The position numbers were made by a program, and so were the translations under genes. Shown piece by piece: positions 26,636 through 35,477 of a stretch of DNA of 64,000 nucleotides (position 1 is the stretch's first letter; each line of letters opens with the position of its first letter). Location: contig NZ_JBHSFQ010000028.1 of assembly GCF_042653925.1 (NCBI RefSeq), positions 1 through 64,000 of the forward strand, read 5' to 3'. The notes under the pieces are model-generated. The model saw only the letters and a program-made list of their open reading frames with translations. It was not told where the DNA came from and searched no databases. Origin of the DNA: Nocardiopsis_B mangrovi (GTDB lineage Bacteria; Actinomycetota; Actinomycetes; Streptosporangiales; Streptosporangiaceae).

Positions 26636-26651
26636 AAAGCTGACACCGTTA
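26636..26651 (+). promoter_or_regulatory. Operator-like box, tetR side
   Basis: aaagctgacaccgtta ends 11 bp before the tetR ATG (26663) and is the mirror partner of 26491-26506. Its core agctgacaccgttaact is itself roughly palindromic, as expected for a TetR dimer site, and it would overlap the tetR promoter, allowing autorepression. Confidence 0.55.
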
Positions 26652-26662
26652 ACTATGTCAAT

Positions 26663-27475
26663 ATGATCTCCGACATCCCGGAACCACATCGGGCGGAGCG
26701 AAGGGCGGCCGTGGCCGAGAAGGCAGTACCAGCGCAGGAGGCGGCGAACCCGCCGGAGTCCCCGGCACCCTCGCGGCGCGAGCGCGTGCGCGAGGCCACC
26801 CTGCGTGAGATCAAGGACATCGCGCGGCGCCACCTCGACGCGCAGGGCGCTCCCGGGGTCTCGCTGCGCGCCATCGCCCGTGAGATGGGCATGACCGCGC
26901 CGGGACTGTACCGCTACTTCGCCAGCCACGACGACCTGATCATGTCGCTCCAGGCCGACTTCTTCGGCGAGCTGTCCGCGGCGGTGCGCGCCGCCGACTC
27001 CTCCCTGCCCGCCGACGACGTCGACGGGCGCATCTCCGCCGCGCTGCGCGCGTTCCGCGCCTGGGCGCTGGCCAACCCGGCCGAGTTCACGCTGCTGTTC
27101 GGGCCCCCGGGCCCCGCGCACGAGGCCGACGGCGGCCCGGCGGTCGAGGCGGGCCGCGAGTTCGCCGCGATCTTCTTCGCGCTGTTCGACACCCTGCTGC
27201 GCGAGGAGCGCTTCACCGTCCCCGCCGAGTCCGAGCTGACACCCCGGCTGTGCCGCCAGCTCGAATCCTTCGCCGAGCACACGGGCTTCTCGGCCACCGA
27301 CGTCTCCAAGGGAGCCCTGCGCGTCCTCACCTCGTGCTGGGTGCGCCTCTACGGCCTGGTCTGCATGGAGGTCTTCCGGCACCTCTCCTTCGCCATCGAC
27401 GACATGGGAGAGCTGTTCGAGGACGAACTGCGCGACATCCTCTCCACCGTCGGCGTCACCTACCGGGCCCCCTGA
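26663..27475 (+). CDS. TetR/AcrR family regulator (WHG-type C-terminal domain)
   Basis: A 270-aa repressor, long for the family because of a disordered 35-residue N-terminus. The HTH is at about 45-90: ATLREIKDIARRHL, then GVSLRAIAREMGMTAPGLYRYFASHDDLI. The C-terminal ligand domain (FRAWALANPAEFTLLFGPPG, TSCWVRLYGLVCMEVFRHL) is the WHG type common in actinobacteria. Divergent from the MMPL exporter with paired boxes between them, so it most likely controls that exporter and itself. The ligand is unknown. Confidence 0.9.
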   Translation: MISDIPEPHRAERRAAVAEKAVPAQEAANPPESPAPSRRERVREATLREIKDIARRHLDAQGAPGVSLRAIAREMGMTAPGLYRYFASHDDLIMSLQADFFGELSAAVRAADSSLPADDVDGRISAALRAFRAWALANPAEFTLLFGPPGPAHEADGGPAVEAGREFAAIFFALFDTLLREERFTVPAESELTPRLCRQLESFAEHTGFSATDVSKGALRVLTSCWVRLYGLVCMEVFRHLSFAIDDMGELFEDELRDILSTVGVTYRAP

Positions 27476-27788
27476 CCCGCCGGGGACCGCCCCGCGGAAC
27501 CGCCCCCTGCGCCCCGGGTACCGCCCATCGGCACCCGCCCGGCCCTCCGAACTGGTCCCCCTCCCGGTCACGGAGCCGGGCGGTCTCGACCGCCGCGCGC
27601 CCGGGCGCCCGCCGTCGCCGTCGGCGCCCAGGGCCGTCCCCGGTCCGCCCGCGGGGGGCGCGGCCGCGGCGCGGGCGACCGTTCCCGGCCGTCCGATCGG
27701 GACCATCCGCACTACCTTCCACCCCCGTGTCCTAATAAGGTTGATCATCACGATTGCGCGCGCCGTACCGACGACAAGGACCGACCTC
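27476..27788. other. 313-bp intergenic region upstream of the metallopeptidase
   Basis: No gene is seen. TAAGGT at 27736-27741 could be a -10 element for the peptidase gene, giving a leader of about 45 nt. The rest is very GC-rich with no distinct repeat. Confidence 0.35.
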
Positions 27789-29036
27789 GTGGACTCCATC
27801 CAAGGCGGCGAGGGGACGCCCGGCCCCGGCCGCCCCCCGGCCCCTGAGCCCCGGCACCGCGGGACATCGGGGCCCGGAGCGGCCGGGCCCGAAACCCCCT
27901 CCGCCCCGGCCGGGCCCGCCGACGCCGCTGCTCCCGCGGGAGCGCCCCCTCCTCCGGCCGCGCCCGCGGCGCCGTTCGCGGGGCCCGCACCCTTCTCGGG
28001 GCCCGCGGCACCCGGAGTCCCCGCAGCGCCGCCCGCGCACGCGGGGTTCGCCCCCATGCCGCCCGGCAACGGCGCACCTCCAGCGGCCGGCGCCTGGCCG
28101 CCGCCGATGCCCCCGGGCCCGCCGCAGGGCGGGTGGGGACGGCCACCGCAGCCGTCCCGGCGCTCCGGAACGGCCGTGTGGGTGGCAGTGGGCACCTCGT
28201 CCTTCGCCGCCCTGGTCGCCCTGCTGGTCTCGGTGGCGCTGATGGCCAACACGGCCTCGTCCGCCCCGCCCGCGGCTCAGGAGGGCGGCGTCTACGATGC
28301 GGCGCAGTTCCACAGCCGGGAGCTGTACGAGCGCCCCCGGGCGATCGACCTGGACATCACCGATCATCCCGCTTATGACATGCCGATGCCCGACACCGTG
28401 TCCTGCGCGCTGCCCGGCCTCGACCCCGAGTCCGAGTCCTCATGGCGGGCGTTCAGCGACGAGATCGGCGTGTGCCTGAACGACCTGTGGCAGCCGAGCC
28501 TGGACGAACTGGGCCTGCGGACGCCCGCGCCGACCTTCAACGTCACCGAGGACAACCCCGACATCGGCTCGACCGAGGAGGGGATGACCCTCGCCTACTA
28601 CGAGTACGACACGCTCACCATCACCGTCGTCCTGCCCAACGTGATCGAACTGTCCCGCGACGTCCCCGACGACAGCCAGGAGGCCGTCTGGACCGCGCTG
28701 CTGGGCCACGAGTACGGCCACCACGTCCAGCAGGCCACCGGGATCCTGGACGCGTCCTACGAGATGGAGCGCCGGGCCGCCGACGAGAGCGAGGAGCTGG
28801 AGGCGCTGCGCCGCACCGAGCTCCAGGCCGAGTGCATGGGCGGGGTCGCGATGCGCGGTCTGGGCGAGTTCGACGCCGCCGAGATCGACCTCGTCAACGA
28901 GTACCTCAACGGCGGCAGCGACCTGCCCACCCACGGCACGTCCCGCAACCGGCAGTACTGGTTCGACCAGGGGACCGTGGACGCCACCATGGACGCGTGC
29001 AACACCTACGGCGCGTCGGATGCGGACGTCCGCTGA
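27789..29036 (+). CDS. Membrane-anchored neutral zinc metallopeptidase (YpfJ family)
   Basis: A 415-aa protein. Residues 1-125 are Pro/Ala/Gly-rich and disordered, followed by one transmembrane helix (about 128-152) and an extracytoplasmic zinc peptidase domain. The zinc motif is H307-E-Y-G-H311 (LLGHEYGHHVQ), with a further conserved acidic segment ELQAECMGGVAM supplying the third ligand. GTG 27789 has AAGGA eight bases upstream; the frame is also open from 27741. Substrates of this family are unknown. It is monocistronic and convergent with the ferredoxin reductase gene. Confidence 0.87.
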   Translation: MDSIQGGEGTPGPGRPPAPEPRHRGTSGPGAAGPETPSAPAGPADAAAPAGAPPPPAAPAAPFAGPAPFSGPAAPGVPAAPPAHAGFAPMPPGNGAPPAAGAWPPPMPPGPPQGGWGRPPQPSRRSGTAVWVAVGTSSFAALVALLVSVALMANTASSAPPAAQEGGVYDAAQFHSRELYERPRAIDLDITDHPAYDMPMPDTVSCALPGLDPESESSWRAFSDEIGVCLNDLWQPSLDELGLRTPAPTFNVTEDNPDIGSTEEGMTLAYYEYDTLTITVVLPNVIELSRDVPDDSQEAVWTALLGHEYGHHVQQATGILDASYEMERRAADESEELEALRRTELQAECMGGVAMRGLGEFDAAEIDLVNEYLNGGSDLPTHGTSRNRQYWFDQGTVDATMDACNTYGASDADVR

Positions 29037-29121
29037 CGGTTCCCGGCGCCCGCGGGGCGGGAGCGGGTCGAACCGGCCTCCCCGCACCGCCCATGGCGGA
29101 CCGGGGGCCGTCCTGACGGGT

Positions 29122-29148
29122 CCCGGCGCCCGCACCACGGGCGCCGGG
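29122..29148. terminator. Bidirectional terminator
   Basis: Arms cccggcgcccg (29122-29132) and cgggcgccggg (29138-29148), loop of five, between the convergent peptidase and reductase genes. Confidence 0.65.
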
Positions 29149-29162
29149 CGGGCGGACCGGGC

Positions 29163-30527
29163 TCAGCGGCGGAGCGCGCCGCGCAGCTCCTCCCAGCCGA
29201 GCAGCTTCACGCGTTCGCCCCGGCCCAGCTCCTCGGCGCGCCGGGCCTCGGCCGCGTCGATGCTCAGCCAGTCGCCGTAGTCGGTGACGTCGGCCCCGCA
29301 ATCGCGCAGCACCTCCTCCACGGGCTCCAGGGCGCCGGCCGCGGCCCGCAGGGCGGGCGCGTCGTCGAGCAGCGAGCGTACGGTCCCGGCGGCGTCGGAC
29401 TTGTTGGTGCCGATCACCCCGGTGGCCCCCCGCTTGATCCATCCGGCGACGTAGTCGCCGGGCACCACCGCTCCCCCGGAGCCGGCGGGGTCGAGGACGC
29501 GGCCGTCGGCCTGGGGCACCGTGTGCGACGCGGGGTCGAAGGGCACCCCCGCCAGGGGCACCCCCGCGTAGCCGATGGAGCGGAAGACCATGCCGACCCC
29601 GAGCACGGTGTGCTCGCCGGTGCCCGCCAGGCGGCCGTCGGCATCGAGGCGGGTGGCCTCGACGCGCAGCCCGGTGACCCGGTCCTCGCCCAGCACCTCG
29701 ACGGGGCGGGTCCAGAACCGGAGGTCGATGCGTCGGGCGCGGTCGCCGGGCCCGCGGCGCGCCCATTCACCGAGGATCTTCAGGTTGGTGCGTGCGGCGC
29801 GGGCCGCCCGCGCCGGCTCCTCGCCGCCGGGGTCGATGTCGACCTGGTCGGGCCGGACGGCGATGTCGGCGTTGTCGAGCGCGCCGAGGTCGCGCAGTTC
29901 GGGAGCGGTGAACTTGGCCTGGAGGGGGCCGCGGCGGGCGAGCAGGTGGATGCGGCGCACGCGGCTGGCGGCGAGCACGTCCAGCATGGGCTGCGGGATG
30001 TCGGTGGCGCGCAGTTCGTCGGCGGTCTTGGCGAGGATGCGCGCGACGTCGACCGCGACGTTGCCCGCACCGACGACGGCGACCTCGTCGGCGTCGAGCA
30101 GGAACCGCTCGACGGCGGAGTCGGGGTGGCCGCAGTACCAGTTGACGAAGTCGGTGGCGGCGACGCTGCCGGGCAGGTCCTCGCCGGGGATGCCCATCCG
30201 GCGGTCGACCGCGGCGCCGGTGGCGTAGACGACGGCGTGGTAGGAACGGGCGAGGTCGGCACGGGCGAGGTCGGTGCCGAACTCCACTCCCCCGATGAAC
30301 CGGACATCAGGGTGCTCCAGTACCCGGCGCAGCGTGCGGGCGACCCCCTTGATCTTCAGGTGGTCGGGGGCGACACCGTACCGCACCAGGCCGTAGGGGG
30401 TGGGCAGCCGGTCGATGACGTCGACGGCCACGGTCTCGCGACGCTGCCGGGTCAGGGAGTCGGCGGTGTAGATGCCCGCGGGGCCGGATCCGATCACCGC
30501 CACGCGCAAAGGATCGGGAGAGGTCAT
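29163..30527 (-). CDS. Ferredoxin/adrenodoxin-type NADP+ reductase (FprA-like)
   Basis: Transfers electrons between NADPH and ferredoxin. The 454-aa protein matches the adrenodoxin-reductase type of Mycobacterium FprA: FAD-binding RVAVIGSGPAGIYTADSL, PTPYGLVRYGVAPDHLKIK, NADP-binding VAVVGAGNVAVDVARIL and the C-terminal PGDYVAGWIKRGATGVIGTNKSDA. ATG 30527 is preferred because GACAAT lies six bases upstream, suggesting a leaderless message; ATG 30545 is also in frame. It could supply ferredoxin to enzymes such as SirA or P450s elsewhere. Confidence 0.92.
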   Translation of the reverse strand: MTSPDPLRVAVIGSGPAGIYTADSLTRQRRETVAVDVIDRLPTPYGLVRYGVAPDHLKIKGVARTLRRVLEHPDVRFIGGVEFGTDLARADLARSYHAVVYATGAAVDRRMGIPGEDLPGSVAATDFVNWYCGHPDSAVERFLLDADEVAVVGAGNVAVDVARILAKTADELRATDIPQPMLDVLAASRVRRIHLLARRGPLQAKFTAPELRDLGALDNADIAVRPDQVDIDPGGEEPARAARAARTNLKILGEWARRGPGDRARRIDLRFWTRPVEVLGEDRVTGLRVEATRLDADGRLAGTGEHTVLGVGMVFRSIGYAGVPLAGVPFDPASHTVPQADGRVLDPAGSGGAVVPGDYVAGWIKRGATGVIGTNKSDAAGTVRSLLDDAPALRAAAGALEPVEEVLRDCGADVTDYGDWLSIDAAEARRAEELGRGERVKLLGWEELRGALRR

Positions 30528-30651
30528 GGCCCTATTGTCGGCCATCGCGGGGGCAAGGCGGGGTGCGAAGCCCTGGACCCGGTGGCGGTGCCGTGCCGGC
30601 ACGGCGGCGGGCGGCCCGGAACCCCACGTGGCGCGTGGCGGAGAGGCACGG

Positions 30652-30687
30652 GAACGGCCCGCGGCGCTCGTGCGCCGCGGGCCGTTC
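30652..30687 (-). terminator. Terminator of dxs
   Basis: 16-bp perfect arms (gaacggcccgcggcgc and its complement) with loop tcgt, 22 bp beyond the dxs stop. Confidence 0.75.
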
Positions 30688-30708
30688 GGCTTCGTCGGGG
30701 GGTGGGGG

Positions 30709-32634
30709 CTACTTCTGGGCGGGCTGGCCGTCTTCGGCGGTCTTCTCGGCGTGGCGGGAGACCGTCTCGGTGAGTTTGCGCGCGAGGTCCTGGGGGGTGA
30801 GGCCCATGTCGGCCAGAATGGTGCCGCGCTTGGCGTGGTCCAGGAACTCCTGGTCGACCCCGAAGGTGCGGACGGGCAGGTCGAGGTCGGCGTCGCGCAG
30901 CGCCCGTGCCACGGCGTCGCCCACCGCGCCCACGCGCCCGTTGTCCTCGACCACGGCGACCACCCGGTGCCGGGACGCCTCGTCGACCAGAGCGGGGTCG
31001 AGCGGCTTGACCCAGCAGGGGTCGACGACGGTGACGCCGATGCCCTGGTCGGCCATGCGGTCGGCGACCTCGCAGCAGGTGTGGGCCATCGGGCCCACGG
31101 CCACCAGCAGCAGGTCTTCGGAGTGGCCGTCGCGCGTGGCGCGCCGCAGGACGTCCATGGTGCCGATCGTGCCGATGGCGGGGATCTCGTCGGGGACCGC
31201 GCCCTTGGGGTAGCGGACGACCGTGGGGGCGTCGCGGACCGCGACCGCCTCGCGCAGCTGCCTGCGCAGCCGCGGTTCGTCGCGGGGCACCGCGATCCGC
31301 AGGCCCGGCACGACCTGGAGGATGGACAGGTCCCACATGCCGTTGTGGCTGGCGCCGTCGTCGCCGGTGACGCCGGCGCGGTCCAGGGCGAAGGTGACGC
31401 CCTGCCGGTGCAGCGCGGCGTCCATCAGCACCTGGTCGAAACAGCGGTTGAGGAAGGTGGCGTAGACGGCCACGACGGGGTGCATCCCGCCCATGGCCAG
31501 GCCGGTGGCCGAGGTCGCGGCGTGCTGCTCGGCGATGCCGACGTCGAAGACGCGGTCGGGGTAGGCCTCGGCGAAGGGCGCCAGGCCCGTGGGGTGCAGC
31601 ATGGCCGCGGTGATGGCCACGACGTCGGAGCGCTCGGCTCCGATGTCGACCATAACCTGGCCGAACACCTTGGTCCACTTCACGACCCCCGGGGCCGACC
31701 GCGGCGCCTCGCCGGTCTCGGCGTCGATGACGCCGATGGCGTGGAACTGGTCCTCCTCGTTGGTCTCGGCGGGGGTGTAGCCCTTGCCCTTCTGGGTGAT
31801 GCAGTGGACGATGACCGGCCCGCCGTAGTCGCGGGCGCGGCGCAGCGCATGCTCGACCGAGGCGGCGTCGTGGCCGTCGATGGGCCCGACGTACTTCAGG
31901 CCGAGGTCCTCGAACATCATCTGGGGCTGGATGGCGTCCTTGAGGCCCTTCTTGAGGCCGTGCAGCACCTCGTAGATGGGCGGGCCGACCACGGGCGCCT
32001 TGTTGATCGCGGTCTTGGCGAGGTCGAGCGCCTGCTCGTAGCCCTGGGTCATGCGCAGCGACGCCAGGTGGTCGGCGAGCCCGCCCATGGTGGGCGAGTA
32101 GGAGCGGCCGTTGTCGTTGACGACGATGACGACCCGGCGGTCCTTGCCCTCGGCGATGTTGTTGAGCGCCTCCCAGGCCATGCCGCCGGTGAGGGCGCCG
32201 TCGCCGATGACCGCGGCCACGGTGCGGCCCTTGCGCCCGCGCAGGGCCTGCGCCTTGGCCAGGCCGTCGGCGTAGGACAGCACGGTGGAGGCGTGGGAGT
32301 TCTCGATGAAGTCGTGCTCGGACTCGGCCCGCGAGGGGTAGCCGGACAGCCCGCCCTGCTCCCGCAGCCCGCTGAAGTCGTGGCGGCCGGTGAGGATCTT
32401 GTGCACGTAGGACTGGTGGCCGGTGTCGAAGAGGATGGGGTCCTCGGGGGAGTCGAAGACCCGGTGCAGGGCGATGGTCAGCTCGACCACGCCCAGGTTG
32501 GGGCCGAGGTGGCCGCCGGTGCGCGACACCTCCGCGACGAGGAACTCGCGGATCTCCGCCGCCAACTGCGGTACGCGCTCGACGGGCAGCTTCTTCAGGT
32601 CGTCCGGATTCCGCATCGTCGCGAGCAGCGTCAC
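30709..32634 (-). CDS. dxs: 1-deoxy-D-xylulose-5-phosphate synthase
   Basis: First enzyme of the MEP isoprenoid pathway: condenses pyruvate and glyceraldehyde-3-phosphate with thiamine diphosphate. The 641-aa length is typical. Landmarks are GGHLGPNLGVVELTIALHRV, DTGHQSYVHKILTGR, the TPP/Mg site GDGALTGGMAWEALNN, EQHAATSATGLAMGG and DRAGVTGDDGASHNG. GTG 32634 (VTLLATMRNPDDL) is chosen by comparison with Streptomyces enzymes; the frame extends to 32706. It has its own hairpin terminator. Confidence 0.95.
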   Translation of the reverse strand: MTLLATMRNPDDLKKLPVERVPQLAAEIREFLVAEVSRTGGHLGPNLGVVELTIALHRVFDSPEDPILFDTGHQSYVHKILTGRHDFSGLREQGGLSGYPSRAESEHDFIENSHASTVLSYADGLAKAQALRGRKGRTVAAVIGDGALTGGMAWEALNNIAEGKDRRVVIVVNDNGRSYSPTMGGLADHLASLRMTQGYEQALDLAKTAINKAPVVGPPIYEVLHGLKKGLKDAIQPQMMFEDLGLKYVGPIDGHDAASVEHALRRARDYGGPVIVHCITQKGKGYTPAETNEEDQFHAIGVIDAETGEAPRSAPGVVKWTKVFGQVMVDIGAERSDVVAITAAMLHPTGLAPFAEAYPDRVFDVGIAEQHAATSATGLAMGGMHPVVAVYATFLNRCFDQVLMDAALHRQGVTFALDRAGVTGDDGASHNGMWDLSILQVVPGLRIAVPRDEPRLRRQLREAVAVRDAPTVVRYPKGAVPDEIPAIGTIGTMDVLRRATRDGHSEDLLLVAVGPMAHTCCEVADRMADQGIGVTVVDPCWVKPLDPALVDEASRHRVVAVVEDNGRVGAVGDAVARALRDADLDLPVRTFGVDQEFLDHAKRGTILADMGLTPQDLARKLTETVSRHAEKTAEDGQPAQK

Positions 32635-32762
32635 CCTCGTCAGTCCCCTCGTTGCAGCGTGGCGTGCGCGGGTGCGAGCCCTGTAGGGCACGCCCTGTCC
32701 AGTCATCAGAGTTTATGAGCCCTGGGAACCGGCTTTTAACCGAACCTATCCCGCGAATCGGT

Positions 32763-33335
32763 TCACCCTGCCGGGCCCCGGGCCCGCTGCACGGACGCCC
32801 GCAACCGGCGCAGTTCCGCGGCGATGGCGTCGGGGGTCCAGTGGGCGTTGAGCCCGCTGGGGTTGGGCAGCACCCACACGGGGGTGCCCGCGAGCTCCTC
32901 CGGCTGCGGGCCGACCACGGCCTTGGGGCGGCCGAAGGCGCCGCGGTAGGCGGTCACGCCCAGGACAGCGAGCATCGCGGGGCGGTACCGCTCGACGCGG
33001 CGGACGAGCGCGGCGCCGCCCTCGCGTAGTTCGCCGCGGCTCAGCTCGTCGGCGCGCGCCGTGGCGCGGGCGACGATGTTGGTGATGCCGAGTCCCCATC
33101 CGGTGAGCAGGTGCTGCTCGTCGGGGCGCAGCGGCCGCGGGGTGAAGCCGGACCGGTGCAGGGCGGGCCAGAATCTGTTCCCGGGGCGGGCGAAGTGCAA
33201 CCTGGTATACCCGGAATACAGGCCGGGGTTGATGCCGCAGAACAGGACGTCCAGGCCGGGCGCGATCACATCGGGGACGGTGGCCCCGTGGGCGGCGGCG
33301 AGCTGGTCCCGGGTGGGGCGGGTGGATGCCGTCAT
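32763..33335 (-). CDS. mug: Mismatch-specific DNA glycosylase (Mug family)
   Basis: Removes uracil or thymine opposite guanine in double-stranded DNA. The 190-aa UDG-fold protein has the catalytic-water motif VLFCGINPGLYSG (N36) and the minor-groove wedge motif LPNPSGLNAH, both diagnostic of Mug/TDG. NRFWPALHRSGF is a further family segment. Start ATG 33335. It stands alone between dxs and the TauE/SafE gene. Confidence 0.92.
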   Translation of the reverse strand: MTASTRPTRDQLAAAHGATVPDVIAPGLDVLFCGINPGLYSGYTRLHFARPGNRFWPALHRSGFTPRPLRPDEQHLLTGWGLGITNIVARATARADELSRGELREGGAALVRRVERYRPAMLAVLGVTAYRGAFGRPKAVVGPQPEELAGTPVWVLPNPSGLNAHWTPDAIAAELRRLRASVQRARGPAG

Positions 33336-33356
33336 CGGCCCCGCAGCCTACCCCAC

Positions 33357-33382
33357 CGGGCCCTGCCCCGGAGCAGGGCCCG
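33357..33382 (-). terminator. Terminator of the TauE/SafE gene
   Basis: Arms cgggccctgc (33357-33366) and gcagggcccg (33373-33382), loop of six, beyond the stop of the 33408-34127 gene. Confidence 0.65.
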
Positions 33383-33407
33383 GGCGGTCGGCGCGGGTCC
33401 GCGGCCC

Positions 33408-34127
33408 TCAGAGCAGTGCCTGGGCCACCAGCGCGGCGCCGGAGACCGCGACGACAGCGAGCAGCGCGGCGCGCATGCGCCCGGCGTCCAGGAACCGGTT
33501 CAGCCGCCGCCCGGTCACGAACCCCGCGGCGACGAAGGGGACCAGCCACAGGCCCGCCTGCACCTCACGCGCGTGCAGCTGTCCGGCGGCGGCGAGCACG
33601 CCGAGCGAGATCGCCACGCCGAACAGGAAGAATCCGGCGAGGGTGCCGCGGACCTTCTCGCCCGGCTCGTGCTGGTAGAGCAGGGCGACCGGCGGCCCGC
33701 CGATGGACGTGGCGGTGCTCGTCAGCCCGGAGACGGCCCCCGCGGCCATGAGCGTGGCGGGGGTGATGCGCACCCGCACCGACCACAGCGACAGCCCCAC
33801 CGCCGCCAGCACCATGATCCCCACCACGACGCCGAGCTGGGCGGGGTCCGCGGCGGCCACCACCCACGCGCCGGCCGCGGAGCCGGGGATGCGGGCGGGC
33901 AGCCCCCAGGCCAGCCCGCGCCAGTCGATGTGGCGCCACTCGGCGGTGAGCGTGAGCATCGGCAGCACCGCAGTGGCGATGAGCAGGGCCCCGGGCATCA
34001 GCGTGGGGTCGAGCACCACGACGACCGGCGCGGCCACCAGTCCGAGACCGAGGCCGACACCGGTCTGGAGCACGGCGCCGAGGATGACGGCGGTGCCGGC
34101 GATGAGGAGGAACAACGGATCCGGCAT
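33408..34127 (-). CDS. TauE/SafE family sulfite/anion permease
   Basis: A 239-aa membrane protein with about eight hydrophobic helices. The glycine-rich GAVLQTGVGLGLGLVAAPVV and the second-half repeat SGLTSTATSIGGPPVALLYQ mark the TauE/SafE (sulfite exporter) family, which exports sulfur-containing anions or sulfonates. ATG 34127 begins directly before the first helix; the frame is open upstream but low complexity. No sulfur genes are adjacent; the cys operon is about 30 kb away, so the substrate is not established. Confidence 0.87.
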   Translation of the reverse strand: MPDPLFLLIAGTAVILGAVLQTGVGLGLGLVAAPVVVVLDPTLMPGALLIATAVLPMLTLTAEWRHIDWRGLAWGLPARIPGSAAGAWVVAAADPAQLGVVVGIMVLAAVGLSLWSVRVRITPATLMAAGAVSGLTSTATSIGGPPVALLYQHEPGEKVRGTLAGFFLFGVAISLGVLAAAGQLHAREVQAGLWLVPFVAAGFVTGRRLNRFLDAGRMRAALLAVVAVSGAALVAQALL

Positions 34128-34303
34128 GAAGACCGACGCTATAACCCCGGCATTCCGGTCGGAATGGGGAGATTCACCGTTCAGCTGGGCCGGAGCGCCG
34201 GATGGCCGGCCGCCGGCCCCCCGCGTCCCCGCCCGCCGGGCCGCCGGACCGTCCTCCAGGACGCCGGCACCCGCCACCGCTCGGCCCTCCCTGACGCGCG
34301 GGA

Positions 34304-34328
34304 CGGGCCCCGGCGATGCCGGGGCCCG
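34304..34328 (-). terminator. Terminator of the aldo/keto reductase gene
   Basis: Arms cgggccccggc (34304-34314) and gccggggcccg (34318-34328) with a 3-base loop, immediately after the stop at 34332. Confidence 0.7.
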
Positions 34329-34331
34329 CTG

Positions 34332-35360
34332 TCAGCGGCGGCGGAGGTGCGGGTCGGTGAGGGATTGGGGACGGTGGAAGGTCAAGTCGCGCGCGACGTC
34401 GGTGCCCGGCGGCACGATCTCGTCGATCCGGTCCAGGACGGCGCCGTCCAGCGCCAGGTCCGCCCCCTCCAGCAGGCTCGTCAGCTGGTCGTGGGTGCGG
34501 GGCCCGATGATCACCGACGTGACGGCGGGGTGGTTGCGGACGAACGCCGTCGCCAGGCGGGGCAGCGGCACCCCGAGGTCGGCCGCCACCGCGGCCAGTT
34601 CCGTGACCGCCGCCAGCTTGGCCGCGTTGCCCGGCAGCGCCGGGTCGTACATTGGGGCCAGCATGACGCTGCGGTGGGCGGACATCGGGTTCGCTCCCTC
34701 GGCGCCCCCGTACCTGCCGGACAGCCAGCCCGCGCTCAGCGGGCTCCAGGTGAGCACCCCCATGCCGTGCCGCTGCGCGGTGGGCAGCACATCGGCCTCG
34801 ATACCCCGGGCCAGCAGCGAGTAGGGCGGCTGTTCGCTGCGGAGCCGGACGTGCCCGCGCCGCTCCGCCGTCCACTGCGCCTCCACGATGTCCCCGGCGG
34901 GGAACGCGGAGCTCCCGACCGCCCGGACCTTGCCCGAGCGCACCAGGTCGGAGAGAGCGGACAGCGTCTCATCGATGTCGGTGTCCGGGTCGGGCCGGTG
35001 GATCTGGTAGAGGTCGACCCACTCGGTGTCCAGGCGCCGCAGGCTGTCCTCCACCGCGCGCACGATCCACCGCCGCGAGTTGCCCCGGTGGTTGGCGTCG
35101 GGGCCCATGGGATTGTGGAACTTGGTCGCCAGGACGACGTCGTCGCGCCGCCCCTGGAGCGCCTTGCCCACGATCTCCTCGGACTCGCCCCCGGAGTACA
35201 TGTCGGCGGTGTCCACGAGGTTGACCCCCGCGTCCAGCGCGGTGTGCACCATCCGGATCGCGTCCCGGTGGTCGGTGTTGCCCCAGGCGCCGAGCATCAT
35301 CGTCCCGAGTGCGTATTCGCTGACGGAGATCCCGGTCCCCCCGAGAATGCGTCGTTCCAT
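34332..35360 (-). CDS. Aldo/keto reductase
   Basis: NADPH-dependent carbonyl reductase, 342 aa, (beta/alpha)8 barrel. The catalytic tetrad residues are visible as NLVDTADMYSGG (Asp, Tyr), LATKFHN (Lys) and YQIHRPD (His). The cofactor segment SVIIGPRTHDQL lies near the C-terminus. Start ATG 35360. It is divergent from a MmyB-type regulator 117 bp away, an arrangement that often pairs a redox enzyme with its own regulator. The substrate is unknown. Confidence 0.92.
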   Translation of the reverse strand: MERRILGGTGISVSEYALGTMMLGAWGNTDHRDAIRMVHTALDAGVNLVDTADMYSGGESEEIVGKALQGRRDDVVLATKFHNPMGPDANHRGNSRRWIVRAVEDSLRRLDTEWVDLYQIHRPDPDTDIDETLSALSDLVRSGKVRAVGSSAFPAGDIVEAQWTAERRGHVRLRSEQPPYSLLARGIEADVLPTAQRHGMGVLTWSPLSAGWLSGRYGGAEGANPMSAHRSVMLAPMYDPALPGNAAKLAAVTELAAVAADLGVPLPRLATAFVRNHPAVTSVIIGPRTHDQLTSLLEGADLALDGAVLDRIDEIVPPGTDVARDLTFHRPQSLTDPHLRRR

Positions 35361-35477
35361 GCTGGGTCCTCGTCCTCGTCGTGTCCCTGTGTCCACCACC
35401 CTCCTGCGCGGGGCCCGGGCGGCCCAGGCCCGCTGTAGCCCGGGTCCGCGAGGACCAGGCTGCATACACTTGCGCGC

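Noticed and set aside
26438..28252. Extension of the MMPL frame across the tetR and metallopeptidase region.
   Set aside because: It runs antisense through clear genes. The true start is at the first transmembrane helix (26437).
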